Assembly: GCA_000827325.1 (NCBI GenBank)
Contig: KN832879.1
Coordinates: 558,001-622,000, forward strand
Source of the DNA: Oidiodendron maius Zn
Taxonomy: Eukaryota; Ascomycota; Leotiomycetes; Myxotrichaceae
DNA: 64,000 nucleotides
Direction: 5' to 3'
The notes below the pieces were generated by a model. That model saw nothing but the letters and a program-made list of their open reading frames with translations. It searched no databases and was not told the origin of the DNA. The translations under genes and the position numbers were made by a program. This document shows positions 9,768-20,937 of the stretch, one piece after another. The number at the start of each line of letters is the position of its first letter. Within the stretch, counting starts at the first letter, position 1.

Positions 9768-11699
9768 ATGCTTTCAAAATTCTTCTCCCGGCCGAATGTA
9801 CCCCGCATGCGATTAGCCCAAATGGCAGCTCACTTCACTCACAACAATGCTTCGAATGGCTCCTCCTGGCCTGGAGCCTCTCTCGCAGACCTTCCAAAAT
9901 CTTGGAACTTCACTTCTTCTTTACCTCCGGACGAGAAATTCCCAACTCCGGCAGCTTCTCACAAGACCCCAAGGCAAGGCATCGAACCCCGGGTAGTTAA
10001 GGGAGCATTGTTCACATGGGTCCGGCCTGAGACAGCACAGGATCCGGAACTCCTTTGCGTGAGCCCTGTCGCACTCAGAGATCTTGGGATACGACATGGG
10101 GAACAGAAGACGGAAGAGTTCAGGCAGACCGTTGCAGGCAACCGGCTGCTTGGCTGGGACGAAGAAAGGGAAGATGGGGGCTACCCTTGGGCACAATGCT
10201 ATGGAGGATGGCAATTTGGATCTTGGGCAGGACAGTTAGGAGATGGAAGAGCGATTTCCCTTTTCGAAGTGACAAATCCCGCTACGAAGAAAAGATACGA
10301 GCTACAGTTGAAAGGAGCAGGAATCACACCATATTCGAGATTTGCGGATGGAAAGGCAGTGCTTAGATCAAGTATCAGAGAATTCATTGTCTCAGAAGCA
10401 TTAAATGCCTTGAAAATTCCCACGACACGAGCTCTTTCCTTGACATTATTACCACATTCCAGGGTCCTAAGGGAGACAACTGAACCGGGTGCTATTGTTG
10501 CTCGATTCGCCGAAAGTTGGCTTCGGATCGGGACATTTGATATTCTTCGAGCACGAGGTGACAGGAATTTGATCAGGCAGTTGAGCAGCTATATAGCCGA
10601 GAACGTCTTCGATGGATGGACTTCATTACCAGCTCGAAACCCGGCGGATGACGGGAAAGCCTCAGAGCCCATCAAGACAGGAATCGAGAAGACAACTATA
10701 GAAGGCCCATCCGGGCTAGAAGAAAATCGTTTCACACGTCTATATCGAGAAATAGTTCGCCGCAATGCCAAAACAGTAGCAGCATGGCAAGCCTACGCTT
10801 TCACAAATGGCGTTCTAAACACCGACAATACCTCAATCTTCGGTCTCTCAATCGACTTCGGGCCATTCGCATTCCTCGATAACTTTGACCCAAACTACAC
10901 TCCCAACCATGATGACCACATGCTGCGCTACTCCTACCGCAACCAGCCCACCATCATCTGGTGGAACCTTGTCCGGCTAGGCGAATCTCTCGGCGAGCTT
11001 ATCGGCATAGGCGCCGGGGTCGACAACGAGGAGTTCGTCGAGAAGGGCGTGCGGCAAGAGGATGCCGAAGAACTGGTATCCCGTGCAGAAGGGCTCATCA
11101 CGCGCATCGGGGAAGAATATAAAGCTGTTTTCCTAGATGAATATAAGCGGCTCATGACTGCACGGCTGGGCTTAAAGATTTTTAAGGAGTCTGATTTTGA
11201 GAGCTTGTTTAGCGAGCTATTAGATACTATGGAAGCATTGGAGTTGGACTTTAACCAGTTCTTTAGAAAACTGAGCAGTCTCAAAGTCGGCGAATTAGCA
11301 ACGGACGAGCAGAGGAAGGAGGCAGCGGGGATGTTCTTCCACAGCGAAGGTGTTACCGGGCTTGGAAATACGGATAAACAAGCGCGGAAGAGGGTTGGGG
11401 CTTGGTTGGAGCGGTGGCGGAATAGAGTGTATGAGGACTGGGGCCCCGATGGTGGTGATGCGGAGAGAGAGTTAGAGATGAAGAAGGTGAATCCGAAGTT
11501 CATCCCCAAGAGTTGGATCCTCGATGAGGTTATTAGACGCGTGGAGAAAGAGGGCGAGAGGGAGATTCTAAACCGAGTCTTGCATATGGCGCTGCATCCT
11601 TTCGACGAGAGGTGGGGATGGGACGAGAAGGAAGAAGTTAGGTTATGCGGAGACGTGCCACGCAGAGATAGAGCCATGCAATGCTCTTGTAGCTCTTAA
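9768..11699 (+). CDS. SelO/YdiU-family protein adenylyltransferase (Fmp40-like), mitochondrial
   Basis: Single exon, 643 aa from the first ATG (9768; the frame is open slightly upstream but without ATG). SelO proteins are pseudokinase-fold enzymes that bind ATP flipped and transfer AMP to Ser/Thr/Tyr of redox proteins in mitochondria. Seen here: YELQLKGAGITPYSRF (the Lys of the ATP site), REFIVSEA (Glu), and the signature GVLNTDNTSIFGLSIDFGPF around residues 347-366, with the Asn and Asp that coordinate metal. The N-terminus MLSKFFSRPNVPRMRLAQM looks like a mitochondrial presequence. The protein ends CSCSS: the third-last residue, selenocysteine in vertebrate SelO, is Cys here, as expected for fungi. 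Length agrees with yeast Fmp40. Confidence 0.92.
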   Translation: MLSKFFSRPNVPRMRLAQMAAHFTHNNASNGSSWPGASLADLPKSWNFTSSLPPDEKFPTPAASHKTPRQGIEPRVVKGALFTWVRPETAQDPELLCVSPVALRDLGIRHGEQKTEEFRQTVAGNRLLGWDEEREDGGYPWAQCYGGWQFGSWAGQLGDGRAISLFEVTNPATKKRYELQLKGAGITPYSRFADGKAVLRSSIREFIVSEALNALKIPTTRALSLTLLPHSRVLRETTEPGAIVARFAESWLRIGTFDILRARGDRNLIRQLSSYIAENVFDGWTSLPARNPADDGKASEPIKTGIEKTTIEGPSGLEENRFTRLYREIVRRNAKTVAAWQAYAFTNGVLNTDNTSIFGLSIDFGPFAFLDNFDPNYTPNHDDHMLRYSYRNQPTIIWWNLVRLGESLGELIGIGAGVDNEEFVEKGVRQEDAEELVSRAEGLITRIGEEYKAVFLDEYKRLMTARLGLKIFKESDFESLFSELLDTMEALELDFNQFFRKLSSLKVGELATDEQRKEAAGMFFHSEGVTGLGNTDKQARKRVGAWLERWRNRVYEDWGPDGGDAERELEMKKVNPKFIPKSWILDEVIRRVEKEGEREILNRVLHMALHPFDERWGWDEKEEVRLCGDVPRRDRAMQCSCSS

Positions 11700-12322
11700 T
11701 GCCAGATGTATACATAGATAATTCACACATCATATTGAAGAGACATGTAGATTGATTTGAAGGCATTCGCATTCAGATGGGCTCTGCAATATCTAGTTAC
11801 CAATCTAACCAACAAACCAACCCGCCATTTTCCACCATATCATTCATCTGTCGTTTCCTGCTCCTCGTATGTCAATGCGGCCACATTGGACACCAGGTAG
11901 CAAAAAGCCATCCACTATGCTAGACCCAAGTAACTCCGTTTTTAGTCAGGTATCAAGCACTCAAGCACTAATTCCGCCGGCTCAATATAAGACAAAGAGA
12001 CCCCAACTACCCAGTTCGTTCATTCAAGAATAGGATCGCGCTGTATTTCGCCCGCCTAAACCAAAGCAGAAGGTCTGGTCATATCGTAATTCCCTCGTTC
12101 ATTTCGTGCCCGCGATCCTGGTAGTACAAACCGGAAAGAAAATTCGAGAAAACACACGCGTTATGTCCCATGCCAGTAGTAAGTCGCCCGAAAGAAGTAA
12201 AGCAAAGCCAAGGTCGCTTTTTATCCCATGTTCGAGAGAAATCCATTCGCGAGGTAAATTTTGATACGGCGCAAAACGTTTCTTATTCGTGTCCAGCAGG
12301 TTTATATCGGACGAGTTGGGAA
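11700..12322. other. Convergent 3' intergenic region
   Basis: 623 bp between the stop codons of the convergent SelO and Scd6/Lsm14 genes. It holds both 3' UTRs. No further gene or repeat was recognised. Confidence 0.5.
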
Positions 12323-14333
12323 TTACTGATCCGCGACCTGCGAGTCGCCGGGGCCACGATATCCTCCCCGTCCACGTCCTGGCTGGCCATTGCCACCATA
12401 GCCCCGTCCTCTGAAGCCACCGCGTCTGCCACCTCGCCCACGATATCCGCCACGGTAGCCATTGTCGACGCTGCCTTGACCGAATGTCTCTACGTTCTTC
12501 TTTTGCTCTTCACCACGCCATTCGCGACCACCTGGTCTACCGCCACCGCCCTCCATCCTATCCTTACTCTCGGAAGAGATGTTGTCCCAGAACGAGTTGG
12601 ACTTGTTGTACCCGGGTGCCGGAGCTTCGGCTTCGGTTGGTGACCCGGGTGGGGAGTGTTCGACAAGAGGTGAGCCTGCAATAGCTTCTTTGACCAAATC
12701 TTGCTTATTGAACTTTGCATTTGCTGATTCAAAGTCGAAATCAGTGGCCGGGACTTCTACCCTCGCCGTCGCATTCCTCGCCCCTCCGCGTCCACGCCCT
12801 CTGCCTTGAGTAAATCCACCAGTGGATCCAGGGTGTCTAGGGGCACGAATAGGATTGTTAGTTCTCATCTCATTGACCTTCTTAGTCAAGTTGTCAATTG
12901 CATTTCCATTGGCCTGGCTTGCAGCAGGGAGCTTGGCCATAGCCGCAGCAACAGCGGCAGTGGCAGCTTGGGTAGCATCTCTCAAAGTAGCTGAACCCTG
13001 AACTGCTGCTGGAACAGCTGCATTACCCGCAGCACCTTGCAGTGGGGCCTTAGTAGCAGTGGGGGCTTGCAATGGAATCACCGGTTGGACACGATTGGAC
13101 TTTGGACCGGTTGGTGCAGACTTCGATACTGCGGCTGTTGATGATGCAGTTGGTTGGGTCACGGAAGCTTGAACCTCTGCAGCAGAAGGTTTCGAAGCAA
13201 CCGGAGGGGTAGGCGGTTTTGTCACGGCTGCAACAGCCACATCTGCGGCAGACTTGGTCGTTGGCTTTTGCTCAGCTTGCTTGTCAGCTGCGGGAGCTGG
13301 GCTCGGTTGCTTAGCAGCGCCAGGACCAATTGGAGCCGGTCGAGGTGGCTGGCCCTGTTGGCCTTGCTGCCCTTGTGGAAATGGCTGGCCAGGCGGTCCT
13401 GGGGGATATCCATAAGGAGGAAATGGAGGAGGGTGGGGGTATCCTTGTCCTGGGGGAGGGTACCATCCTGGAGGAGCGCCATACGGCATTGCAGGATATC
13501 CAGGGCCGGGAGGTCCAGGAGGGCCACCACGGCCCCAGCCTGCAGGGGGAGGAGGGTAGAATGGAGGATATTGTGATGGCTGGCCAAATGGAGGTCCGCC
13601 TGGAGGGCCTCCTGGAGGTGGAGGTCCTTGTTGTTGAGCTCCTTGTGGCGTTGGTGCTTGTTGATTTGGAGCCGGAGCTTGTCCTGGAGCTTGTGCCGGG
13701 GGTCGCGAGCCGCTCTATACAGAATATACAATTAGCCATCTATTTCATGAAGAGATTGCAAACTCATTGACACGTATAGCTTTAATCAGAAGGAAGGCAA
13801 CGGAAATCTCCACACGGTTTTGCGCTCTCGGAGAGTATATGGTTAACATCCGAATATTACATCACGTAAAAGCTTTGGCTCAAATTCGTCCACAGTTATT
13901 CAGACAACTAGAGGGTCCGCACTTACACCAAGAATTGCAGGGTCATTTGGTACTTGGGGAGGCTTGTTCTCCTTAGCAGCGGGAGCCTCTTCGATTCTCA
14001 AGTCTTTCACATCACTTCCGCGGAAGACAATGTATTCATAGAGGCCGTCGGCAGGCGGAATTTCCTCACTAGGATCGCTCTTTCGTCCTTCTGTGCCGTA
14101 GGATGTGACGTTCTCCAGGGCCACTGTAGAGGTTTCTGAGTTGATCTCATGGAGTGTGCCAACATATCTGAATTGGGTCAGGACTCAAATTCAAAGCTTC
14201 CAGAACACCAATCATACCGAATGTCGCTCCTCGAGACCAGCGATATTCTCGCACTGCAGTTGGAGACACGGTCAGCATAAGCTCTCAAAGCAGAATTGTC
14301 GCATCCTTTTACACACCCGATGAATTCTGCCAT
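12323..14333 (-). CDS. scd6: Scd6/Lsm14-family mRNP protein (LSm, FDF, RGG)
   Basis: Four exons: 14333-14317, 14253-14218, 14167-13927, 13714-12323; introns of 63, 50 and 212 nt; 561 aa. RAP55/Scd6/Lsm14 proteins repress translation and promote decapping in P-bodies by binding eIF4G, Dcp2/Edc3 partners and Dhh1. In order: LSm domain at about 1-75 (MAEFIG, then RISLVSRSDIRYVGTLHEIN), a long Pro/Gly/Gln-rich low-complexity region at about 99-210, an Ala/Pro-rich linker, the FDF motif (DFDFESANAKFNK) near 422, an FFD box (SNSFWDNISSE) near 469, a TFG box (NVETFGQG) near 504, and a C-terminal RGG region. The first two exons are only 17 and 36 nt and were recovered from the conserved LSm sequence. 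The 212-nt third intron is long for this window. Confidence 0.92.
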
Positions 14334-14645
14334 GATACAATCAGCTCACGAGAAGCTTTTGACAGGTTGAACGAGGAGGTAGAGGCTGCGATCAGCAGTA
14401 TTTAACGAGCGCAGGAGGTTGGGAGGTATGGGAGAGAGGTGTGAGTGTGTTGTTTGTATGTGAGGTGTGTATTTGTGGAGGAACGAGTCCAGAAAAGAGG
14501 CTGGCCGAAATCACGGTTCGCTTAGCGCCTAAATACGGCAGTCTTATGTTACCACTTGCGCATCTTCAGCCTTACGAACCGCCCGAGGTTGCTGGAGCTG
14601 TTAGGTCGTGGTACCACAACATCCGATCAATGGTTATTGGGAGCT
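14334..14645. promoter_or_regulatory. Divergent promoter region between scd6 and PEX39-like gene
   Basis: 312 bp separating the two divergent start codons; it must contain both promoters. GA-rich and GT-rich stretches are seen at 14400-14470; no defined factor site was identified. Confidence 0.4.
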
Positions 14646-15503
14646 ATGTCTACTGCAACAACAGATAATACGGATATATTTCGACAGTTAGAAGAATATA
14701 AATGGGATGAGGATACCCAATTCCAGGTTTGTACCATATGTCTTCACCCATCGAGCAATGTCTATATGAGTCTCGACATGCTCGTGATATCACAAAAAGA
14801 CAGCTTGGAAGCACACAATTCCCACACCTGCATATTTTGTAGTATTCTTTCTAGTAATCGACCTAATATCCAGTTTCAAATTTACACAACTGCAGCTTTA
14901 CTAATGTATCACTCTCAGGGCGGCCTTTCAGCAATTCTCGGCAACGCCACCTCCCCGGAGCAAATCCAAGAGCTCACCATCCGCGCGCAATGCTTCTATC
15001 TCGCCCGAAAGCTATCAGTTCCCATAGATTTCGACGCCTACAAAGCTTACCTATCCTCCAAACCAGCCCCTCAAATATCCCAACCCGAAACCGCTTTAGA
15101 AATTCCAAGTACTGCAACGCCTAACGAGTTGTCTCAAGAAGCTCCTCCCCCCTCGGGTTCAGCAGACACTGAGGAGAACTCACAACCACCATCAAATATC
15201 ACAGCCACCACTGAAAAAGGCACAGCACCTTATCCACCAACATTTGCTGACATCGTCGAGTTAATTACATCTGGTAAACCCATACCGGGTATTAAAGAGA
15301 TACCACCAACGTTGCTCACTGATAAGGCGAGCAAACCAACGGCTTCGAAGCGCAGGAAACCATGGGAAATGGATGTACCGGAAGAAGCAGTGCAGGGCGC
15401 TGGTGCCACGTTGCCTGGTAACGAGGGAGAAGGCAAGAAGGTCGAAGGTACATTTGGGGACCATAGAGATGGGGTAGTGGTGCAAGATTTACCTGAGGCA
15501 TAG
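14646..15503 (+). CDS. Probable PEX39 homologue (KPWE-motif peroxisomal import factor)
   Basis: Two exons by best reading, 14646-14726 and 14919-15503, giving 221 aa. Intron 14727-14918 is 192 nt, carries a branch-like ACTAAT near 14900 and a CTCAG acceptor, but is a multiple of three without a stop, so the unspliced frame also encodes 285 aa. After splicing the N-terminus reads DIFRQLEEYKW..QFQGGLSAILGN, followed by AQCFYLARK and DFDAYKAYL, then a disordered linker, then IVELITSGKPIPGIKEIP and the tetrapeptide KPWE (codon 174 spliced). The GKPIPG element and KPWE near the C-terminus are the hallmarks reported for PEX39 (yeast Yjr012c, human C6orf226), which helps Pex7 carry PTS2 cargo into peroxisomes. 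This assignment rests on my memory of those motifs. An upstream in-frame ATG (14556) is less likely. Confidence 0.7.
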   Translation: MSTATTDNTDIFRQLEEYKWDEDTQFQVCTICLHPSSNVYMSLDMLVISQKDSLEAHNSHTCIFCSILSSNRPNIQFQIYTTAALLMYHSQGGLSAILGNATSPEQIQELTIRAQCFYLARKLSVPIDFDAYKAYLSSKPAPQISQPETALEIPSTATPNELSQEAPPPSGSADTEENSQPPSNITATTEKGTAPYPPTFADIVELITSGKPIPGIKEIPPTLLTDKASKPTASKRRKPWEMDVPEEAVQGAGATLPGNEGEGKKVEGTFGDHRDGVVVQDLPEA

Positions 15504-16586
15504 ATGCGGTCCCGGAAGAGAGGCAAATGGGGGTTATTGTGCGTGCACATAAGATAATCGAATCATCTGGCTGCCTACAAGCATGGATTGGCGCTGGGGG
15601 TGGCATTTAAGGAAGCAGGAAATATAAATATGGCTGTCGCTATATTGGCGCGCATCAACGTCATGTTTCGTGGTCTTATATCCTAGCTGTGAGGGTTGCG
15701 CTGCTATTTTTATGAGCATAATACGTAGGGACATTTCGAATACATTCTTTCAATATACCACACTACGCTGAGACGCACGGCCCTGTCTCCTTCGTCTTCT
15801 CGAGGTGGCATCTCTTGCTGCTTTGTGAACCTATGGCACAAAGAGCAAAATACTCACTCTCTACCGTTGTTTGGTTTAAGGAATTAAAGAAAGCTCATGT
15901 ATTCGGTAATGACTGACTAAGTAAGAAAGTTCTTGTAAGGTCTGTCGTACAGGCGGGAAAAACTGATTCTCAGCATATGATGCAACTCTGCTCTACAACT
16001 TAAGAGCTGCGATAATACAGAAGAAAAAGACGCAGAATTCCCGTTGAGTCCTTGGCCTGCTGGCACGAAACAAAGAAATCGAGACGATGGTACATTCACA
16101 CAAGCCGAGATACCGCAAGGGGTCTGAAAAATGGTAAAAGCTGCCCATTCGAGCTGCGATGACTATTCCAGGATCGCCCACAGCACACGCCGTAACCATG
16201 ATATGTCCAAAGCACCGGGGAAACAAGACTCCTCGGTGTAGGATGTCCTGTAATGGTGAATAAGTTGCCGAAGAAAATGTTGTACAAACGAGAATGAAAT
16301 GTTGCAGCACACGCCAAGGTCCAGTGTGCGCACAAACTGATACTACGGAGCCCATGTTGACTTCGGAGGATGGATAGAGGCCCGATTGAGACATCTATAG
16401 ATCTGCAGGATCAAAAGCAGACATCGGAACAACGTCCATTTCAATTGAAATATGTCATACCAATGTAGTTGTTCGATGATATCGCGTGTCAGTCAAGATC
16501 CCGGAGAGAGCAAAGACAGAGCAACGCGTACAAGATGAATCAAATAGACGAAGCAACAGATGCTGGACAACAATTTTATCTGATAC
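15504..16586. other. Convergent 3' intergenic region
   Basis: 1,083 bp between the stops of the convergent PEX39-like and PUF genes. Only short open frames are seen. No RNA gene, repeat or mobile element was recognised; the long 3' UTR of a PUF gene may take up part of it. Confidence 0.5.
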
Positions 16587-19389
16587 CTAGCGGTACGGTC
16601 CAGGATAACGGGAATTTTGCTGTGGCATGCGAGGGTTGGCACTACCCATAGCAGGGCTGACACCGGGACCAGGGCGAGTTTGGATGGCAGGGTTGGTGCA
16701 GAGCATGCCAACTCGAGAGCCAAATTTGGAGCCCCGGAGTGAAACCATATGCTTTCGAATGTGCTGAGCAACGATTTCCCGATGTTGAGGATTGGAATGG
16801 GTGAGAATGTATTGGATGAGGTAGTTGCCGTACTGGTCACTCGCGATATCGATCAGCGGAATACGAGGACGGTCGAGACGACCCTCACAGACACGATCAA
16901 GATAGCGACCGAGAAAGTCAACCCCACCAATCTTTAGACACTTCTCAACAACTTTTGAAGCAAACTGATCCATACTGTACTCCGAAGCATAGCGGATGAC
17001 GTGGTCAATGGCCCGGCTACGATCGGCAGGAGCTCCATGCTCACAAATGTGCTGAATGCACCAGTTTCCAAACTGACCATGGGCAACAATGTCAATGCTG
17101 GCGAGCACTTCTTCAATACAGGGGCGCTGCCACTGATTTAGTATATCTTCTAAAAGAAAGCGTAGGATTCCTTACTTTATCTTCTTCAAGGCAATTCTCG
17201 AAGATATTCTGAACAACCAAACTACCAGTTTCTCCAAGAGCCACCTCGTGCCACATACCACGGAGGGCCTCATTAACATACTTCATAATCTGGGGAGGGG
17301 ATTCGGTCCATCGGAGTTCAAATAACTTCTGCCAAACATGACAGGCGTAACGATGAATGACCGTCTCCGGGATTCGACGTAATAGTTCATGGACCATAAT
17401 GGCTTTATAATCCTCCGGGACAGAGTCAAAAGCCTTCTGGACAACATGACAACCAAAGGCATCCATGGAGAGGTTCAGCGTATTACCGCGGATGGCATCT
17501 GCAATCTTGATTACCTGCTCAGGAGTTCCATGTTCGAAGCAACGTTGAACCAAAAAGTTACCAAATCGATTGACCATGAGAGGATAAGCCTGGGCAACAA
17601 TGGCCTCGACGATGTCATACTTTTGTTCTGTAGTACCAACCTTGAGTTTCTGTTGTAGAAAAATTGATGCTTGCTGATCATTGTTGCAGACGATCTTGTC
17701 GACAATATACTTCCAGTTACAATTGACAGTGCGGTCAAGGAGGCGACGGTAGTTGAGTGGCTCCGTTGTTGGGAGATAGGTCTGGCCCTCCGTAGCAACA
17801 GCCTGGACTCCACGTCAGTAATTTTAGCATTAAAATAAAGCAAGAATCACTCACATCACCTTTCCAGCCGGTACTAGAAGTAAATTCTGCTGCGTGAGGC
17901 GACAACGGAGTGCCGATTGGCTGGGGCTGGTAGCCAGAATACAGACCAGCGGTCAATCCAGGCATACCCAAACTCAAGGTCGTACCAACTACAGTTCCAA
18001 CCCCGCCCGCGCCAAACGACGAGGATACAGGAGTAAATCCTTCAAAAGAGCCACTACTACTTGCATAAGAAAAGGATCCAACCGCTCGATTATTGAAGCG
18101 ACCTCCAAGGTTGTTCCGGCGGTTGGTGGATGAAGCCATCAAAAGATCAGGGTCCGGCATCATGCGGTCGCCGCGGAGGTTATTCACTGATGCTGCTCCT
18201 GTGAACTGCATATGGGTATCAAGGAACGGTTGTCCAAAACCACGGTTCACCCACTGGTTTGCAGCAAGCGCATCGGAGGATTGAAAGCTCATGACAGAAG
18301 GCTGAGCTCCAGAGAAAGAAGGCTTCAGCCCATTACCCCAGATAGCACGAGTCCGATTGAAGCCACTGGCAGATAGGCAATCACTTGTGTCGGAACGAGA
18401 ATCATCTCCAGCAGCCCAGGAGCGATCTCGGTGACTTTGGTAGCGGACATCGGGCTTGAAGCTTTGCTGGAAATTATTCAAGTGCAGATCGCTCTCATCG
18501 GTTTGCTGGTCTACCGGATAATCAAGTTCAGAAGGAGTACCAATCACCTGGTCAAGAGAATGCTTCGTGATACGAGATTGAGCGAGCTCTTGATCCATGC
18601 GAGCAAGCTTGCCCTTAGCAGCCTCCAATTCGAGCTTGAGACGAAGAACCTCCTCGGCAGAAGGTGGGGCTTCCTTTTTGCCGGAGTTGGGGGTATGTGT
18701 AGTAGGCGCCGTGCTAGAATTGAGGCTGTCCAACGCGGGGGTAACAATTGTTGAGTTGCTCGTACCCGAAACAGATTCAACCGTAAGTGCATATACAGTC
18801 TGTTCTTCAGTTGACCTGAGAAGCTCCCGTTGCTTGGAGAGTGCGTCTTGCTGCTCAGAAAGCTTGGCAAGGAGTTTGTCCATAGGATTTGGACCCCCAT
18901 CATCGGAACTAGATGCACCATCATGGGTGGTCTTCATCTTCTGTACCAGTTAGTATCTCTAGTGGGGTTGAAGCCGCGGATAACACTGACTTTAGGGGCC
19001 TGGTTTCCAAGCTTGGATGAAGAGAGGGCCGTAGCAGCTATCTTGAGGGATCCAGAGGTACTCTAATTCCAGTTGTCAGCACATTGAATGAAGCAGTGTT
19101 CTAGTGAAGTATGCATGGAAAATGAAATAGGTACGGGTCAAGATACGTCCGGTGTGGACTGAACGGGGCCGAGGACGTAAGACGCGACACGGTGTAGAGC
19201 GTAAACAACTGAGGCCGGAACGTGCAATACATATGGAAATCTAAACTTAAAGAATTCGGAGCTGGAGACACGTACCAGTCTCGCAGCCACCTTGTCATCG
19301 GAGGGACAGGACGCGTTTTCTTGGGAGGAGGCTATGCTACTTACAACTCGGCGGAGGATTGGAGAGCCCGTGGATGCAGTGGCAGACAT
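16587..19389 (-). CDS. Pumilio/PUF-family RNA-binding protein
   Basis: Five exons: 19389-19276, 19062-18991, 18940-17855, 17802-17176, 17132-16587; introns of 213, 50, 52 and 43 nt; 814 aa. PUF proteins bind short motifs in mRNA 3' UTRs and change decay, translation or localisation. The first ~440 residues are Ser/Gly-rich and disordered with a short coiled coil (LLAKLSEQQDALSKQRELL). The PUF array covers about 445-790 with eight repeats; RNA-facing triplets sit in NRFGNFLVQ, DAFGCHVVQ, HRYACHVWQ, GETGSLVVQ, HGQFGNWCIQ, DQFASKVVE, DQYGNYLIQ and SKFGSRVGM. The S-K..E repeat near the end is the usual guanine (UGU) reader. I cannot say which yeast PUF is the orthologue. Exon phases all agree, which supports the structure. 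Confidence 0.88.
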
Positions 19390-20464
19390 TGCCTCTAATC
19401 TTCTCCGAGTATCTTCGTGATAGATGACCGTCAACTTTTGGAGATGATACTTGGAGGGACGAGGGAAAATGGTGTCAAATGGCACGTAGGTTGATGTCTA
19501 GATGCGACACAGAGGAGGGCGGAGGAAAGAGATCAGAAAACAAGTATGAGTCGTAGCTCTAGTGATTATATGAAGAAGGTGCACTTCGAGACTTTGGGTT
19601 CTTGAATATGCGGAAGTGGTGAAAGGGTGGAAAGTTTTTTCGGGGTTGGCGTTGTGGGAAGTAAAAGGTAAGAGTCGTGGAGGGAGGGAAGGAGAGGCTT
19701 TTATCCGTGGCCCAAGAAGCGATACTCCAGCAAATGAGAGTCACAGACTTTACCACGACAGAGACTTGAAGTGAATCGAGATAGGAGATGGACGCGTTTT
19801 GCAGGAACGGAAATGAAGAGCAGGGGAATTGTAAGCTTAGGCATGGCATAGCGTTTGGAACTGGCTGAGAGCAAGCTGCATATCCCCAGAGGCTAGGTCT
19901 GGAACCATGGAGAGCAAGGTCAGAAGGCAAGTTTGTATAGACTCCAGTCTTTGATAAGAGAATCTCGCCTTTCAACCAAAACAAGCAACTACAGCCTCCT
20001 TCACCTTCCTACTTTCAGCTAAAAAGAGGTGTCTTGGTGAGAAGCTGTCGGTTATCCCATTTTCCGGAACAACCCAGCAATCGTAACACAACAGGTGCAG
20101 TGTATGCAGTGTAAATCTACAGAAAAGAGACCGGCCTCACCTATTCTTTATCACCACGATATGACTGACAGTTCTCCTAGTTGAGCTTTTGGAAGCAGAT
20201 TGCCGCGCTGCCCAGTTTGGCACTCAAATCTGAACCACAATCTATCGTAACTATGACAGTTGATTGGTATGATGCACTGATTTAAAAGGCAAACTGCGTT
20301 ACCTAAAATACACGCCTAGCTGCGGAGGGCGACACAATACGGCTGAAGATAACATAAATTCCAATGGGCATGTAAATAATAAAATAGAGTAATCGCCTAG
20401 ACTCCAGTAGTTCCACGCCAATACGATGTAATATGCAGTCGTTTTTGTACAATCCGCTCCTTTA
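19390..20464. other. Intergenic region 5' of the PUF gene
   Basis: 1,075 bp between the PUF start codon and the mS33 stop codon (both minus strand). It should hold the PUF promoter and probably a long 5' leader. A 141-codon open frame on the minus strand at 19559-19984 has no recognisable domain and is not called. Confidence 0.5.
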
Positions 20465-20937
20465 CTATCTCCTCTTCGCCTTCTTTGATTCTGTGATAAA
20501 GGGATCAACAAAGTTATTCTGTCAAAAAGCAATTGCACATACCTTCTGCAGTCCTCTTCTTCTTTGGTGCTCCCTTTCCTCTCGCTTTGATGCTTTATGC
20601 ATATTAGCAAAGTTAACAAGCCCGGACACACGGCACAACATACATCCTGAGCGACTCTAATCTGTCTTCTTCGTCCTCGTCAATCATTTCATATTCTGGA
20701 TATGCCTTCCGTAGGTCTTTCAGCGTCGCCATCTTTCGTGGATAGTATGCTGCTAGAGCTGGACCCTTTAACCGCTGGCGTAGAACGTGGTTCCCCAGTC
20801 GAAGTCCTTTCGGATTGAATGTGTGCGAGAAGATGCGGCATTGGACCTAGAACAGTCAGTTTGGGGTATTGGCACATATAAGCTCACTGTAGACATGCCT
20901 TCATCAAATCAAGCAGCCGAGAGCGCGGAACAGACAT
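20465..20937 (-). CDS. rsm27: Mitochondrial small ribosomal subunit protein mS33 (Rsm27)
   Basis: Four small exons: 20937-20899, 20846-20644, 20592-20543, 20490-20465; 105 aa. Found by translating across short introns of 52, 51 and 52 nt. The protein starts MSVPRSRLLDLMKVQCRIF and continues with FNPKGLRLGNHVLRQRLKGP and AAYYPRK, the signature of fungal mS33, then an acidic segment EDEEDRLESL and a basic tail ending KKAKRR. mS33 is a component of the head of the mitoribosomal small subunit. The first intron has to begin with GC (AAG|GCATGT) to keep the frame; it has a good ACTGAC branch site and TTCTAG acceptor. Other introns are GT-AG. Exons are all under 210 nt, so simple ORF calling misses this gene. 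Confidence 0.88.

Noticed and set aside
10934-11677. 247-codon open frame antisense to the SelO gene
   Set aside because: It is Ser/Pro-rich shadow coding of a long conserved gene, with no domain and no independent promoter or splice signals.
12170-12643. 157-codon plus-strand frame at the 3' end of scd6
   Set aside because: Antisense of the RGG/Gly-rich tail and its 3' UTR; composition artefact.
19559-19984. 141-codon frame upstream of the PUF gene
   Set aside because: No domain, no splice partner; probably in the promoter or long 5' leader.
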